Shown here: positions 7,885-13,442 of the stretch, piece after piece
Position numbering within the stretch: position 1 is the first letter of the stretch
Layout: the number at the start of each line of letters is the position of its first letter
Source: Bog-950 sp964620645
GTDB taxonomy: Bacteria > Bacteroidota > Bacteroidia > Chitinophagales > LD1
Length of the DNA stretch: 13,513 bases
Direction of reading: 5' to 3'
Assembly (NCBI GenBank): GCA_964620645.1
Contig: CAZUHU010000099.1
Coordinates: 1 to 13,513, forward strand
Position numbers and translations under genes: made by a program
Notes under the pieces: model-generated
Database searches by the model: none
Told to the model about the DNA's origin: nothing
What the model saw: only the letters and a program-made list of their open reading frames with translations

Positions 7885-7925
7885 CCCTATCAAAATGAGA
7901 GGGTGGGCATTTCAAAATGAGAGGA
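7885..7925 (-). promoter_or_regulatory. Tandem dyad operators (candidate enhancer sites for the kdp response regulator)
   Basis: The 13-mer TCAAAATGAGAGG (plus-strand reading) occurs at 7890-7902 and again, without change, at 7912-7924. Start-to-start spacing is 22 bases, about two helical turns. The first copy sits in a 19-base near-palindrome at 7885-7903 (CCCTaTCA-aaa-TGAgAGGG, 7 of 8 pairs). The second (7907-7925) keeps the TCA-AAA-TGA core. The pair lies about 125-165 bases upstream of the predicted start, the usual range for NtrC-family enhancers, and begins right after the regulator's stop codon. Binding by the adjacent regulator is inferred. Confidence 0.65.
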
Positions 7926-7926
7926 T

Positions 7927-9270
7927 TTAAAGCTTGTACTCTTCAATTTTGCGGTACAAAGTGGCAGTGCCTATGCCCAGCAGTTTGGCGGCTTCGGTTT
8001 TGTTGCCATTAGTATAGTTAAGCACCTTTTGGATGTGCAGTTTTTCTACACTGGAAAGATCGAAGGCAGAAAGTGTTTTTCCTTTAGCAGAGAACGATTC
8101 CGCTATTTGTATTTCGTAAGGTAATGTTTCAATGCCAAGTTCATCGGTATTAGAAAGGATAACACTGCGCTCAATAATGTTTTTGAGTTCCCTTATGTTG
8201 CCGGGAAAGGAGTGCAGCTTCAGTTTTTCGAGAAAGGAAGCGGAGAGGGTAGGAATTTTCTTATTTGTTTTTGCTGCAAACAGGGCAGCAAAGTGTTTAG
8301 CCAATGGCTCAATATCGGCTACGCGTTCCCTTAACGCAGGCAGGCTTATCTGAAATGCAGAAACGCGATAGAATAAATCTTCGCGAAAGTGGCCGGCCTG
8401 TATTTCGTTTTGCAGGTTGCGGTTGGTTGCCGCTATAATGCGCACATCTACCCGGGTGGTTTTGGTTTCTCCTACTTTTATAAACTCGCCGCTTTCTAAA
8501 ACGCGCAATAACTTGGCCTGTAGTTCCAGCGGCATTTCGCCTATCTCATCTAAAAAAATAGTGCCCTGGTTGGCTTCTTCAAAAAGGCCTTTGCGGTCCT
8601 TAACGGCGCCGGTAAACGCACCGGCCTTATGCCCGAACATTTCGCTTTCCAGCAACTCCTTACTAAAGGCCGAGCAGTTGATAGCTACAAAGTTTTTTGA
8701 GGCACGGCTGCTTGCCTGGTGTATGGCCTGCGCAAAAACCTCTTTACCGGTGCCGGTTTCGCCATTCAATAAAACGGTAGCATCAGTAGCAGCTACCTTC
8801 TCTGCAAGTTCTATAGCCTGTATAATAGCTTTAGACTTACCTGTAATGGCATCAAACGAATGTTTAGCGCCCAACTGTTTTTCTAATTGCTTAATGCGTT
8901 TGGAAAGTTCGGCCTTTTCAAGCGCGCGGTTAAGCAGAGGGATAATCTTATCGTTATCATCGCCTTTAACGATGTAGTCGAACGCGCCGTTTTTAATGGC
9001 TTGCACCCCATCGGGTATATTGCCATAGGCAGTAAGTACAATTACTTCAATGGCCGGGTATTTCTCTTTTATCTGTTTTAAAAGTTCAATGCCGCTACCG
9101 TCAGGTAGCTTTACATCGCACAGCACCACATCGGTATCGGTATGTTCCAGTTTTTTTAATGCGCTTTTGCAGTCAGCCGCCTGTTGAACCTCGAAGCCCT
9201 CCGTACTTATTATACGCGCCATAAGGCTGCGCAGCTTCTCTTCATCATCTATTATCAGTATGCGGTTCAA
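7927..9270 (-). CDS. Sigma-54-dependent response regulator (NtrC family), probable activator of kdp
   Basis: This 447-residue protein has three domains. The receiver (about 1-115) has the acidic pocket D8/D9, phosphoacceptor Asp52, Thr80 and Lys102. The AAA+ sigma-54 interaction domain (about 140-370) has Walker A GETGTGKE at 170-177, the GAFTGA loop at 217-222 and Walker B TIFLDE at 237-242. A C-terminal Fis-type helix-turn-helix occupies about 405-447 (NKTEAAKLLGIGTATLYRKIEEYKL region). All residues needed for ATP-driven sigma-54 activation are present. The start codon is TTG at 9270-9268: no upstream in-frame ATG exists before a stop, and the next Met (residue 17) would delete the acidic pocket. 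The gene directly precedes kdp on the same strand, with no strong terminator between. It takes the place of the OmpR-type KdpE found elsewhere. Its kinase is probably the HAMP-PAS protein at 1-826. Confidence 0.95.
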   Translation of the reverse strand: MNRILIIDDEEKLRSLMARIISTEGFEVQQAADCKSALKKLEHTDTDVVLCDVKLPDGSGIELLKQIKEKYPAIEVIVLTAYGNIPDGVQAIKNGAFDYIVKGDDNDKIIPLLNRALEKAELSKRIKQLEKQLGAKHSFDAITGKSKAIIQAIELAEKVAATDATVLLNGETGTGKEVFAQAIHQASSRASKNFVAINCSAFSKELLESEMFGHKAGAFTGAVKDRKGLFEEANQGTIFLDEIGEMPLELQAKLLRVLESGEFIKVGETKTTRVDVRIIAATNRNLQNEIQAGHFREDLFYRVSAFQISLPALRERVADIEPLAKHFAALFAAKTNKKIPTLSASFLEKLKLHSFPGNIRELKNIIERSVILSNTDELGIETLPYEIQIAESFSAKGKTLSAFDLSSVEKLHIQKVLNYTNGNKTEAAKLLGIGTATLYRKIEEYKL

Positions 9271-9289
9271 TGCTTTGGATGTAAGAGCG

Positions 9290-9297
9290 CAAAAATA
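9290..9297 (-). promoter_or_regulatory. Candidate -7 element (TATTTTTG) for the response regulator gene
   Basis: On the minus strand TATTTTTG fits the Bacteroidota sigma-A -7 consensus TAnnTTTG exactly and lies about 20 bases before the TTG start, implying a 5' leader of roughly 12 bases. No clear TTG -33 element is seen at the usual distance, so this remains tentative. Confidence 0.35.
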
Positions 9298-9316
9298 ATA
9301 GAAGTGATTTGTGATT

Positions 9317-9340
9317 TTGAAAAATACCCTTTAGGGCAAG
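9317..9340 (-). terminator. Weak intrinsic terminator candidate after the DUF937 gene
   Basis: On the minus strand, downstream of the DUF937 stop, TGCCC-TAAA-GGGTA can form a five-pair stem (one G-T pair) with a tetraloop, directly followed by TTTTT. The stem is short, so termination would be weak at best. Confidence 0.3.
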
Positions 9341-9348
9341 TATGATGT

Positions 9349-9897
9349 TTACTTACCCAGGAAACCGCCCAGCATATCGCCAAGACCGCCGGTTTGTTTA
9401 TCGCCACCCAAAAATTGAGAAGCTAGGCCGCCTAAGTCGATACCGCCACCTTGCTGCATTTGCGAAACGATGTTGCCAAAATCAATACCCTGTGCGCCTT
9501 TGCCACCGCTTAAGTTGCCCATAATATCGTTGATGTTGAAGGAGGCATCGTTAGGGTCGTTGGTTTTGTTTACCAGCTTACCTAAAATAAGCGGCACCAA
9601 TTGAGAAGCTATACCCTGTGCATCGCCGCCGGCTACGCCAAACTTGCTGCTAAGGCTACCGCTTAGCTGCGATACGATATTGCCCACCAGCGGGTTGCTG
9701 CCCATATTTTGAGCGTTGCCGAAAAGGCCAAGCACATCCTGCAGCTTGCCCTGGCTAACGGCTTGCGTTAACTGATTTTGTATAACGTTTGAAGTTTCGC
9801 TTATAGCTGCGTCATTAAATTGGTTAGGTACAGCATTGTTGTTTACAATAGCATCCTGCGCGTTTTCGGTTACCAGCTTTACGAGTTGATCTAACAT
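9349..9897 (-). CDS. DUF937 family protein of unknown function
   Basis: From ATG at 9897-9895 this is a 182-residue protein beginning MLDQLVKLVTENAQDAIVNN. An upstream in-frame ATG at 9939 would add 14 residues (MARFLLFCSTKKTN), but the family normally begins near MLDQL, so the shorter form is chosen. There is no signal peptide or clear membrane span. The first two thirds are helical and rich in Gln, Asn and Ala, with repeated motifs such as NIVSQLSG, GIASQLVPLILGKL and NIVSQMQQGGG. The last third is very Gly-rich (GGIDLGGLASQFLGGDK, GLGDMLGGFLGK). This composition matches DUF937, whose biochemical role is unknown. The gene stands alone on the minus strand upstream of the regulator, and a functional link to kdp is not evident. 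Confidence 0.85.
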   Translation of the reverse strand: MLDQLVKLVTENAQDAIVNNNAVPNQFNDAAISETSNVIQNQLTQAVSQGKLQDVLGLFGNAQNMGSNPLVGNIVSQLSGSLSSKFGVAGGDAQGIASQLVPLILGKLVNKTNDPNDASFNINDIMGNLSGGKGAQGIDFGNIVSQMQQGGGIDLGGLASQFLGGDKQTGGLGDMLGGFLGK

Positions 9898-10054
9898 GTT
9901 CGTTTTTTTAGTGCTGCAAAATAGCAAGAAGCGCGCCAAACAGCCGGATATACCGTAGCTTTTATGATAGCCAGGGTAAGGGCGCTTGTTTATTTCTTAA
10001 AGTTAAGTTGAAGCGGCGGTAAAACAGATGCAGCTTCTTTGTAAGAAGAAAGAT

Positions 10055-10459
10055 ATGCGAAATAAAACCTACATACTGTTTGTTTGTAAAGATAATGCCC
10101 TGTGGAGCCAAATGGCCGAGGCTATTGTGAAGCTATACCGCGATGATGAGATAAACGCCTTTAGCGCCGGCATAAGGCCGGCTGCACACTTAGACCCCAG
10201 CGCCCTTGAACTAAGCAAGCGCCTTGGCTATGATGCTATGCACCTGCACACTACCAAGAGCGTGCGCGATGTGCCCGACTTTCATTATGATTTTGTAATT
10301 ACCCTGGGTACGCCTGAATACATACTGGATGTTGCAGCCGATAAAAGGCTTGAGTGGCGCCTGGGTGATATAGACACTGCCGATGAAGTGCAACTACTGC
10401 GCCTGCGCGATAAGCTATTGAACAAGGTGTTGAACCTTGTGATAAGCGTGGCGGTTTAA
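10055..10459 (+). CDS. Degenerate low-molecular-weight phosphatase / ArsC-fold protein, probable pseudoenzyme
   Basis: This 134-residue protein starts MRNKTYILFVCKDN. An in-frame ATG at 10028 would add nine residues; ATG 10055, preceded by AAGAAGAAAGAT, fits the family's N-terminus better. The fold resembles LMW protein tyrosine phosphatases and thioredoxin-type arsenate reductases: a nucleophile loop at residues 10-23, AFSAGIRPA near 35-43, and a C-terminal LRDKLLNKVLNLV helix. The usual loop is C-x5-R-S. Here it reads VCKDNALWSQMAEA, with Cys11 kept but Arg replaced by Trp17. The second ArsC cysteine, expected in a VITLC context, is Gly85 (VITLG). The Arg normally binds phosphate or arsenate, so catalysis is unlikely. 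The reading frame is intact, arguing for a retained non-catalytic role. The YciI-like gene follows 95 bases later on the same strand. Confidence 0.8.
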   Translation: MRNKTYILFVCKDNALWSQMAEAIVKLYRDDEINAFSAGIRPAAHLDPSALELSKRLGYDAMHLHTTKSVRDVPDFHYDFVITLGTPEYILDVAADKRLEWRLGDIDTADEVQLLRLRDKLLNKVLNLVISVAV

Positions 10460-10554
10460 ACGTTAGCGCAAAAATCTGTTGAACGGTAACTGATTGCAAT
10501 AACCCTTATTTTCGGGAGGTGGCAGCATTTAGCCAACCTTAAAAAATACAGGTG

Positions 10555-10899
10555 ATGCAGGAAATAACCGATGAATACATACAGCAGCAAATTGCCAAAG
10601 GCAAGCAGTACACATTGGTAGTAAAGAAAAACGGCCCCAGGCGCAACCAATCTGAACAGGAGGTTGAAGCTATACAGTTAGCCCACCTTAAACACCTGTT
10701 TACACTAAGGGAGCAAGGCATACTGCTAATTAACGGGCCGTTGCCCGATCATCCCGAAATAAGAAGCATTGGCATTTATAACTCTACCGATAAGGAGGAA
10801 GTAATGCAACTTGCCAAACAGGACCCTGCTGTGCAGGCCGGCCGCTTGATAGTTGAAGTGTATGAGTGGTTTGGTATACCCGGTGCCATGCTTGTTTAA
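10555..10899 (+). CDS. YciI-like (YCII-related domain) protein
   Basis: From ATG at 10555 this is a 114-residue cytosolic protein; a GTG at 10552 directly before it is a less likely start. A YCII-type ferredoxin-like fold is indicated by the strand YTLVVKK (19-25), the motif AHLKHLFTLREQGILLINGPL (43-63) with the conserved His44/His47 region, and DPAVQAGRLIVEVYEW (90-105) with the conserved Asp90-Pro91. In YciI relatives the His and Asp are proposed active-site residues, but substrates are largely unknown. The gene ends 3 bases from the convergent minus-strand gene, and both stop codons fall within one inverted repeat. Confidence 0.85.
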   Translation: MQEITDEYIQQQIAKGKQYTLVVKKNGPRRNQSEQEVEAIQLAHLKHLFTLREQGILLINGPLPDHPEIRSIGIYNSTDKEEVMQLAKQDPAVQAGRLIVEVYEWFGIPGAMLV

Positions 10900-10914
10900 G
10901 CGCTAAGGCTTAAA
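10895..10914. terminator. Inverted repeat spanning two convergent stop codons, possible bidirectional terminator
   Basis: TTTAAGC (10895-10901) and GCTTAAA (10908-10914) form a perfect seven-pair inverted repeat with a six-base loop. It includes the TAA of the YciI-like gene and surrounds the TAG of the opposing gene. There is no long T-run on either side, so terminator strength is doubtful. Confidence 0.35.
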
Positions 10915-11493
10915 ATCGGGGTTGGCAGCACGGCGCTTTTTAACGTGCTCGTATAAAAACGAAATGGGATTAGTGAACTTGGCCTTGGGTGGTTTGTTGC
11001 TGTACTTAGGTGGCGCAATGCCCGGTATGGTTACCTTATTCATGTCCTTGGCAGCCATAAAAGCATCGTCAAATTTCCGGCGGTCGCCCCAGTAATAAAT
11101 TTCAGCAGTCTTAAGTTTTATAACATCGGGCGCCATTTTAACCTGCAGGGTGTACATATCGGCGCTATCAATGTTATAGGCATAAACCGTTTTTGCCAGG
11201 TAACCTACCGAGGTAAACTTTAAGGTGTCCTTTACATACACATAAATAGAGAAACGGCCCTCGTTATCGCAGGTAATGCCTTTGCCGCTGTTGTTTACCA
11301 TAATGTTGGCAAAGCCCACGGGCTTGCCGCTGGCAATATCCACCACCTGGCCTTTAAGTAAAAACTTACCCTCTAAAAATTCGAAATTTAACTGAGCCTG
11401 AACTGAAAGACAAAAGACTACAGACAGCAGAACACAGACCAAAACAGGACGCAGAAAACCCTTTGTAGGCAATAATTTTAAGGCTGTATTCAT
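10903..11493 (-). CDS. Secreted carboxypeptidase-regulatory-like domain protein
   Basis: The 196-residue protein has an N-terminal signal sequence (hydrophobic core about 15-31, likely cleavage at VQA-Q, residues 31-34). A carboxypeptidase-regulatory-like beta-sandwich follows at about 46-121: FLLKGQVVDIASGKPVGFAN, then GKGITCDNEGRFSIYV and LKFTSVGYLAK. In Bacteroidota this domain commonly precedes TonB-dependent receptor plugs, but here it stands alone with no barrel. The C-terminal tail (about 122-196) is basic and contains NPISFLYEHVKKRR, an ending seen in similar small Bacteroidota proteins. It probably acts in the periplasm or at the cell surface; its ligand is unknown. The gene lies downstream of the rplI terminator and is probably transcribed separately. 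Confidence 0.83.
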   Translation of the reverse strand: MNTALKLLPTKGFLRPVLVCVLLSVVFCLSVQAQLNFEFLEGKFLLKGQVVDIASGKPVGFANIMVNNSGKGITCDNEGRFSIYVYVKDTLKFTSVGYLAKTVYAYNIDSADMYTLQVKMAPDVIKLKTAEIYYWGDRRKFDDAFMAAKDMNKVTIPGIAPPKYSNKPPKAKFTNPISFLYEHVKKRRAANPDFKP

Positions 11494-11525
11494 TTTGGGC
11501 TGTGTAGCAATAATAGGTAATTGTC

Positions 11526-11560
11526 TAAAATAAAAAACCCTGCCTATAACGGCAGGGCTT
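11526..11560 (-). terminator. Intrinsic terminator of the rpsF-rpsR-rplI operon
   Basis: On the minus strand CCCTGCC, a six-base loop (GTTATA) and GGCAGGG form a perfect seven-pair GC-rich stem (bases 11538-11557). It is followed at once by TTTTTTATTTT. It lies about 30 bases after the rplI stop and is the clearest terminator in the window. Confidence 0.9.
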
Positions 11561-11588
11561 CATTTTTATGTTGTGATTTTTTGGCAGA

Positions 11589-12038
11589 TTATTCAGCTAC
11601 CACTTCAAAGTTCACAGTTACTTTGTGGTTAGGGCCAATACCAACCTCGGCAGTGTAATTGCCTAAGCTTTTTACTTCGCCTTCCACAATATTGATTTTG
11701 CGGCGGTCAACTTCCACAGCGCAGTTGTTTTTAATAGCTTCTGCAACGTGGTAAGCGCTAACGCTACCGAAAATTTTACCGGTAGTACCAACCTTGGCAC
11801 CAATTTTTAACTGGGCGCCTTGCAGGCGGGCAACTATTTCGTTTAACTGCACAAGCAGTTTTGCTTCACGCTTTTCAGAAGCCTTAATACGGCTGCCTAA
11901 TTGCGCCATGGTGCTGTCGTTTTTAATAACGGCAAAACCCTGTGGTATAAGATAGTTTAATGCAAAGCCCGGCTTTACTTTCACCACGTCGTCGGTGTAG
12001 CCCAGCTTCTCAACGTTTTTTATTAGGATAACTTCCAT
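11589..12038 (-). CDS. rplI: 50S ribosomal protein L9
   Basis: The 149-residue protein has normal L9 length. The N-terminal rRNA-binding domain carries the family signature (LGYTDDVVKVKPGFALNYL, then IPQGFAV, about 12-37). A long connecting helix spans about 41-75, and the C-terminal domain contains KIFGSVSAYHVAEAIKNN near 88-105. L9 binds 23S rRNA at the base of the L1 stalk. It is the last gene of the rpsF-rpsR-rplI operon, 28 bases after the rpsR stop and followed by a strong terminator. Confidence 0.98.
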   Translation of the reverse strand: MEVILIKNVEKLGYTDDVVKVKPGFALNYLIPQGFAVIKNDSTMAQLGSRIKASEKREAKLLVQLNEIVARLQGAQLKIGAKVGTTGKIFGSVSAYHVAEAIKNNCAVEVDRRKINIVEGEVKSLGNYTAEVGIGPNHKVTVNFEVVAE

Positions 12039-12066
12039 TGTTTCTTGCTTTAAAAGGGTTTAACCA

Positions 12067-12333
12067 TTATTTCAACAAGTCGGCTACGTAAGGCAGCAAA
12101 CTTAAGTGGCGTGCGCGCTTAATAGCCTGCGATATTTTACGCTGGAACTTAAGCGAGTTGCCTGTTAAACGGCGAGGGTAAATTTTACCTTGCTCGTTAA
12201 TAAACTTCAACAAAAACTCAGGGTCTTTGTAGTCAATATAACGGATACCGTTTTTCTTGAAACGGCAGTATTTTTTCTTGATAACACCAATCTTGGTGGC
12301 GGTCAAATATTTGATATCACTTTGTGTTGCCAT
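12067..12333 (-). CDS. rpsR: 30S ribosomal protein S18
   Basis: The 88-residue protein matches S18: KKYCRFKKNGIRYIDYKD (about 20-37), then LLKFINEQGKIYPRRLTG (41-58) and the rRNA-binding QRKISQAIKRARHLSLLPY segment (about 64-82). S18 forms a heterodimer with S6 on the 30S platform. Its start is one base downstream of the rpsF stop, giving tight coupling of the two partners. Only one cysteine is present, so no zinc-binding form is indicated. Confidence 0.98.
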   Translation of the reverse strand: MATQSDIKYLTATKIGVIKKKYCRFKKNGIRYIDYKDPEFLLKFINEQGKIYPRRLTGNSLKFQRKISQAIKRARHLSLLPYVADLLK

Positions 12334-12334
12334 A

Positions 12335-12712
12335 CTATACCTCCGCTTCTGATTTTTGAGTGTTAGCTACTTTTTTGTTACGTCCTACCAGGCCGGCGCG
12401 CTTGTCGTCGTTGTATTTAACGGCGTACTTATCCAACTTAATGGTAAGGTAGCGCAGCACGTTCTCATCACGGCGGAAAGCGATTTCCAAAGTGTCGACA
12501 GCTTTGCCGGTGCCTTTGTACTCAACTACGTGATAAATGCCGGTGTTCTTCTTACCGATCTGGTAACGAAGATTTTTTAGACCCCAGTGTTCCTGGTGAA
12601 TAATTTCTGCTCCCTGGCTTTTCAGCAAATCAACGTAAGCGTTGATCGACTTCTTTGCACCCTCCTCTGAAAGGATAGGAGTCAGAATGAATACAGTTTC
12701 ATACTGCTGCAT
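12335..12712 (-). CDS. rpsF: 30S ribosomal protein S6
   Basis: The 125-residue protein begins MQQYETVFILTPILSEEGAK, typical of S6. Other landmarks are the NLRYQIGKKNTGIYHVVEYKGTGK region (about 47-70) and FRRDENVLRYLTIKLDKYA (about 80-98). The C-terminal tail is basic and then acidic (KVANTQKSEAEV), variable as usual for S6. It is the first gene of the operon, preceded by a consensus promoter and a structured leader of about 70 bases. Confidence 0.98.
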   Translation of the reverse strand: MQQYETVFILTPILSEEGAKKSINAYVDLLKSQGAEIIHQEHWGLKNLRYQIGKKNTGIYHVVEYKGTGKAVDTLEIAFRRDENVLRYLTIKLDKYAVKYNDDKRAGLVGRNKKVANTQKSEAEV

Positions 12713-12730
12713 GTTTGTCTGCTTTTAGTG

Positions 12731-12760
12731 CCTGCCCGGCCGCCGATATTAGCGGGTAGG
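12731..12760 (-). promoter_or_regulatory. Leader hairpin of rpsF, candidate S6:S18 autoregulatory element
   Basis: Between the promoter and the rpsF ATG the minus-strand RNA contains CCTaCCCG (12760-12753), a 14-base inner segment, and CGGGcAGG (12738-12731). These pair as CCT/AGG and CCCG/CGGG around one mismatch. The inner segment holds CGGCGG, recalling the CCG/GGCGG-type S6:S18 recognition motif described in rpsF leaders of many bacteria. The exact bulge was not matched to a covariance model, so this is a candidate. Confidence 0.42.
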
Positions 12761-12787
12761 ATAGGCGGGGTTATTAAAAATGGACGG

Positions 12788-12817
12788 CAAAGATAACCTT
12801 TTGCCTCTAAAAAGCAA
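12788..12817 (-). promoter_or_regulatory. Consensus Bacteroidota sigma-A promoter of rpsF-rpsR-rplI
   Basis: On the minus strand TTG (12817-12815), 19 bases, then TATCTTTG (12795-12788) match the TTG-N19-TAnnTTTG consensus exactly. Transcription would start near 12782, leaving a leader of about 70 bases before rpsF. Confidence 0.78.
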
Positions 12818-12840
12818 GGGAATACCGGGAAAGAGACCGG

Positions 12841-12852
12841 GGAGCATGCTCC
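12841..12852. repeat. Perfect 12-base palindrome in the divergent intergenic region
   Basis: GGAGCATGCTCC is a perfect palindrome between the divergent rpsF and lipoprotein promoters, 24 bases upstream of the rpsF -33 element. It could be a protein-binding site or part of a dispersed repeat; no known binding motif was recognised. Confidence 0.4.
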
Positions 12853-12920
12853 GACGCTCAATAAGGATGTAAATCGCTGATTTTTAAATGCTTTACTATG
12901 ATGCTGACCTGAAACGTTAC

Positions 12921-12948
12921 TTGAATTTTCGTCTACTTTATACCTTTA
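12921..12948 (+). promoter_or_regulatory. Probable sigma-A promoter of the lipoprotein gene
   Basis: TTG (12921-12923), 17 bases, then TACCTTTA (12941-12948) resembles TTG / TAnnTTTG with one mismatch at the last base. A start near 12954 leaves a leader of about 14 bases, as is common in Bacteroidota. Confidence 0.5.
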
Positions 12949-12967
12949 CCCCACCAAACACCACCCC

Positions 12968-13411
12968 ATGAAACAACTGCTTATAGCGGTAATGCTTGTT
13001 TGCCTGCTGGCATCCTGCAACCGAACCAAGGAGAAAGCCAAAGAAATAATTAATGAAACCGGCCAAACCGTTGGCGAGGGCGCTACCGAATTTGTACAAG
13101 GTGTAGGCGAAGGCATTGACGAAACCCTGCAAAGCGAAGTGGTGGTTAGCGATAAGCTGAAGGAAGCCGGCCTGCAAACCGAAAAGTTTAAACTGCACGA
13201 TGGTGCCGAGGAGGACTCGCTAACTGTGTATGTTATCTTCAACAAAAACTTTAAGCAAATCGTTTCGGTAAAAGTGTACGACGATAAAGGCAAAGAATAC
13301 GGCCGCAGCACCCTGACCTTAGAAGGTGCTGCTAACGAGGCCCGTTATGTAGGCTTTGCCTTTGATAAACACACCGACTTTGAGCACAAAAGCAAATTTG
13401 TGTTGGAGTAA
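12968..13411 (+). CDS. Small putative lipoprotein, unknown function
   Basis: This 147-residue protein has a type II signal peptide (MKQLLIAVMLVCLLASC) with lipobox LASC and lipidated Cys17, followed by Asn18-Arg19. There is no acidic surface-export signal after the cysteine, so a periplasm-facing anchor is more likely. A charged helical segment (about 19-50, KEKAKEIINETGQTVGEGA) leads into a compact beta-rich domain with SLTVYVIFNKNFKQIVSVKV and EYGRSTLTLEG, then a C-terminal strand (ARYVGFAFDKHTDF). I do not recognise a named family. It is divergent from the rpsF operon, with its own promoter, and is followed by a REP-like repeat. Confidence 0.85.
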   Translation: MKQLLIAVMLVCLLASCNRTKEKAKEIINETGQTVGEGATEFVQGVGEGIDETLQSEVVVSDKLKEAGLQTEKFKLHDGAEEDSLTVYVIFNKNFKQIVSVKVYDDKGKEYGRSTLTLEGAANEARYVGFAFDKHTDFEHKSKFVLE

Positions 13412-13417
13412 GGTAAT

Positions 13418-13442
13418 GTCAGGCTGAGCTTGTCGAAGCCTC
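13418..13442. repeat. REP-like dispersed intergenic repeat hairpin (GAGCTTGTCGAAG core)
   Basis: Just after the lipoprotein stop, AGGCT-GAGCTTGTCGA-AGCCT (13421-13441) forms a five-pair stem with a tandem G-A mismatch and a small inner hairpin. The GAGCTTGTCGAAG core is one I recall as a recurrent intergenic sequence in many bacterial genomes. A second small hairpin, GGCG-GGAA-CGCC, follows at about 13453-13464. Repeat status rests on recall because only one copy lies in the window. Confidence 0.5.

Noticed and set aside
9939..9990. Promoter for the DUF937 gene (TATTTTG near 9915)
   Set aside because: The element is one base short of TAnnTTTG and no TTG lies at a proper distance. Nothing firm can be said for the 157 bases between this gene and the phosphatase-like gene.
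10500..10540. Promoter TATTTTCG upstream of the YciI-like gene
   Set aside because: There is one mismatch at -7, and the available TTG triplets are at 10 or about 25 bases, outside the normal spacing range.
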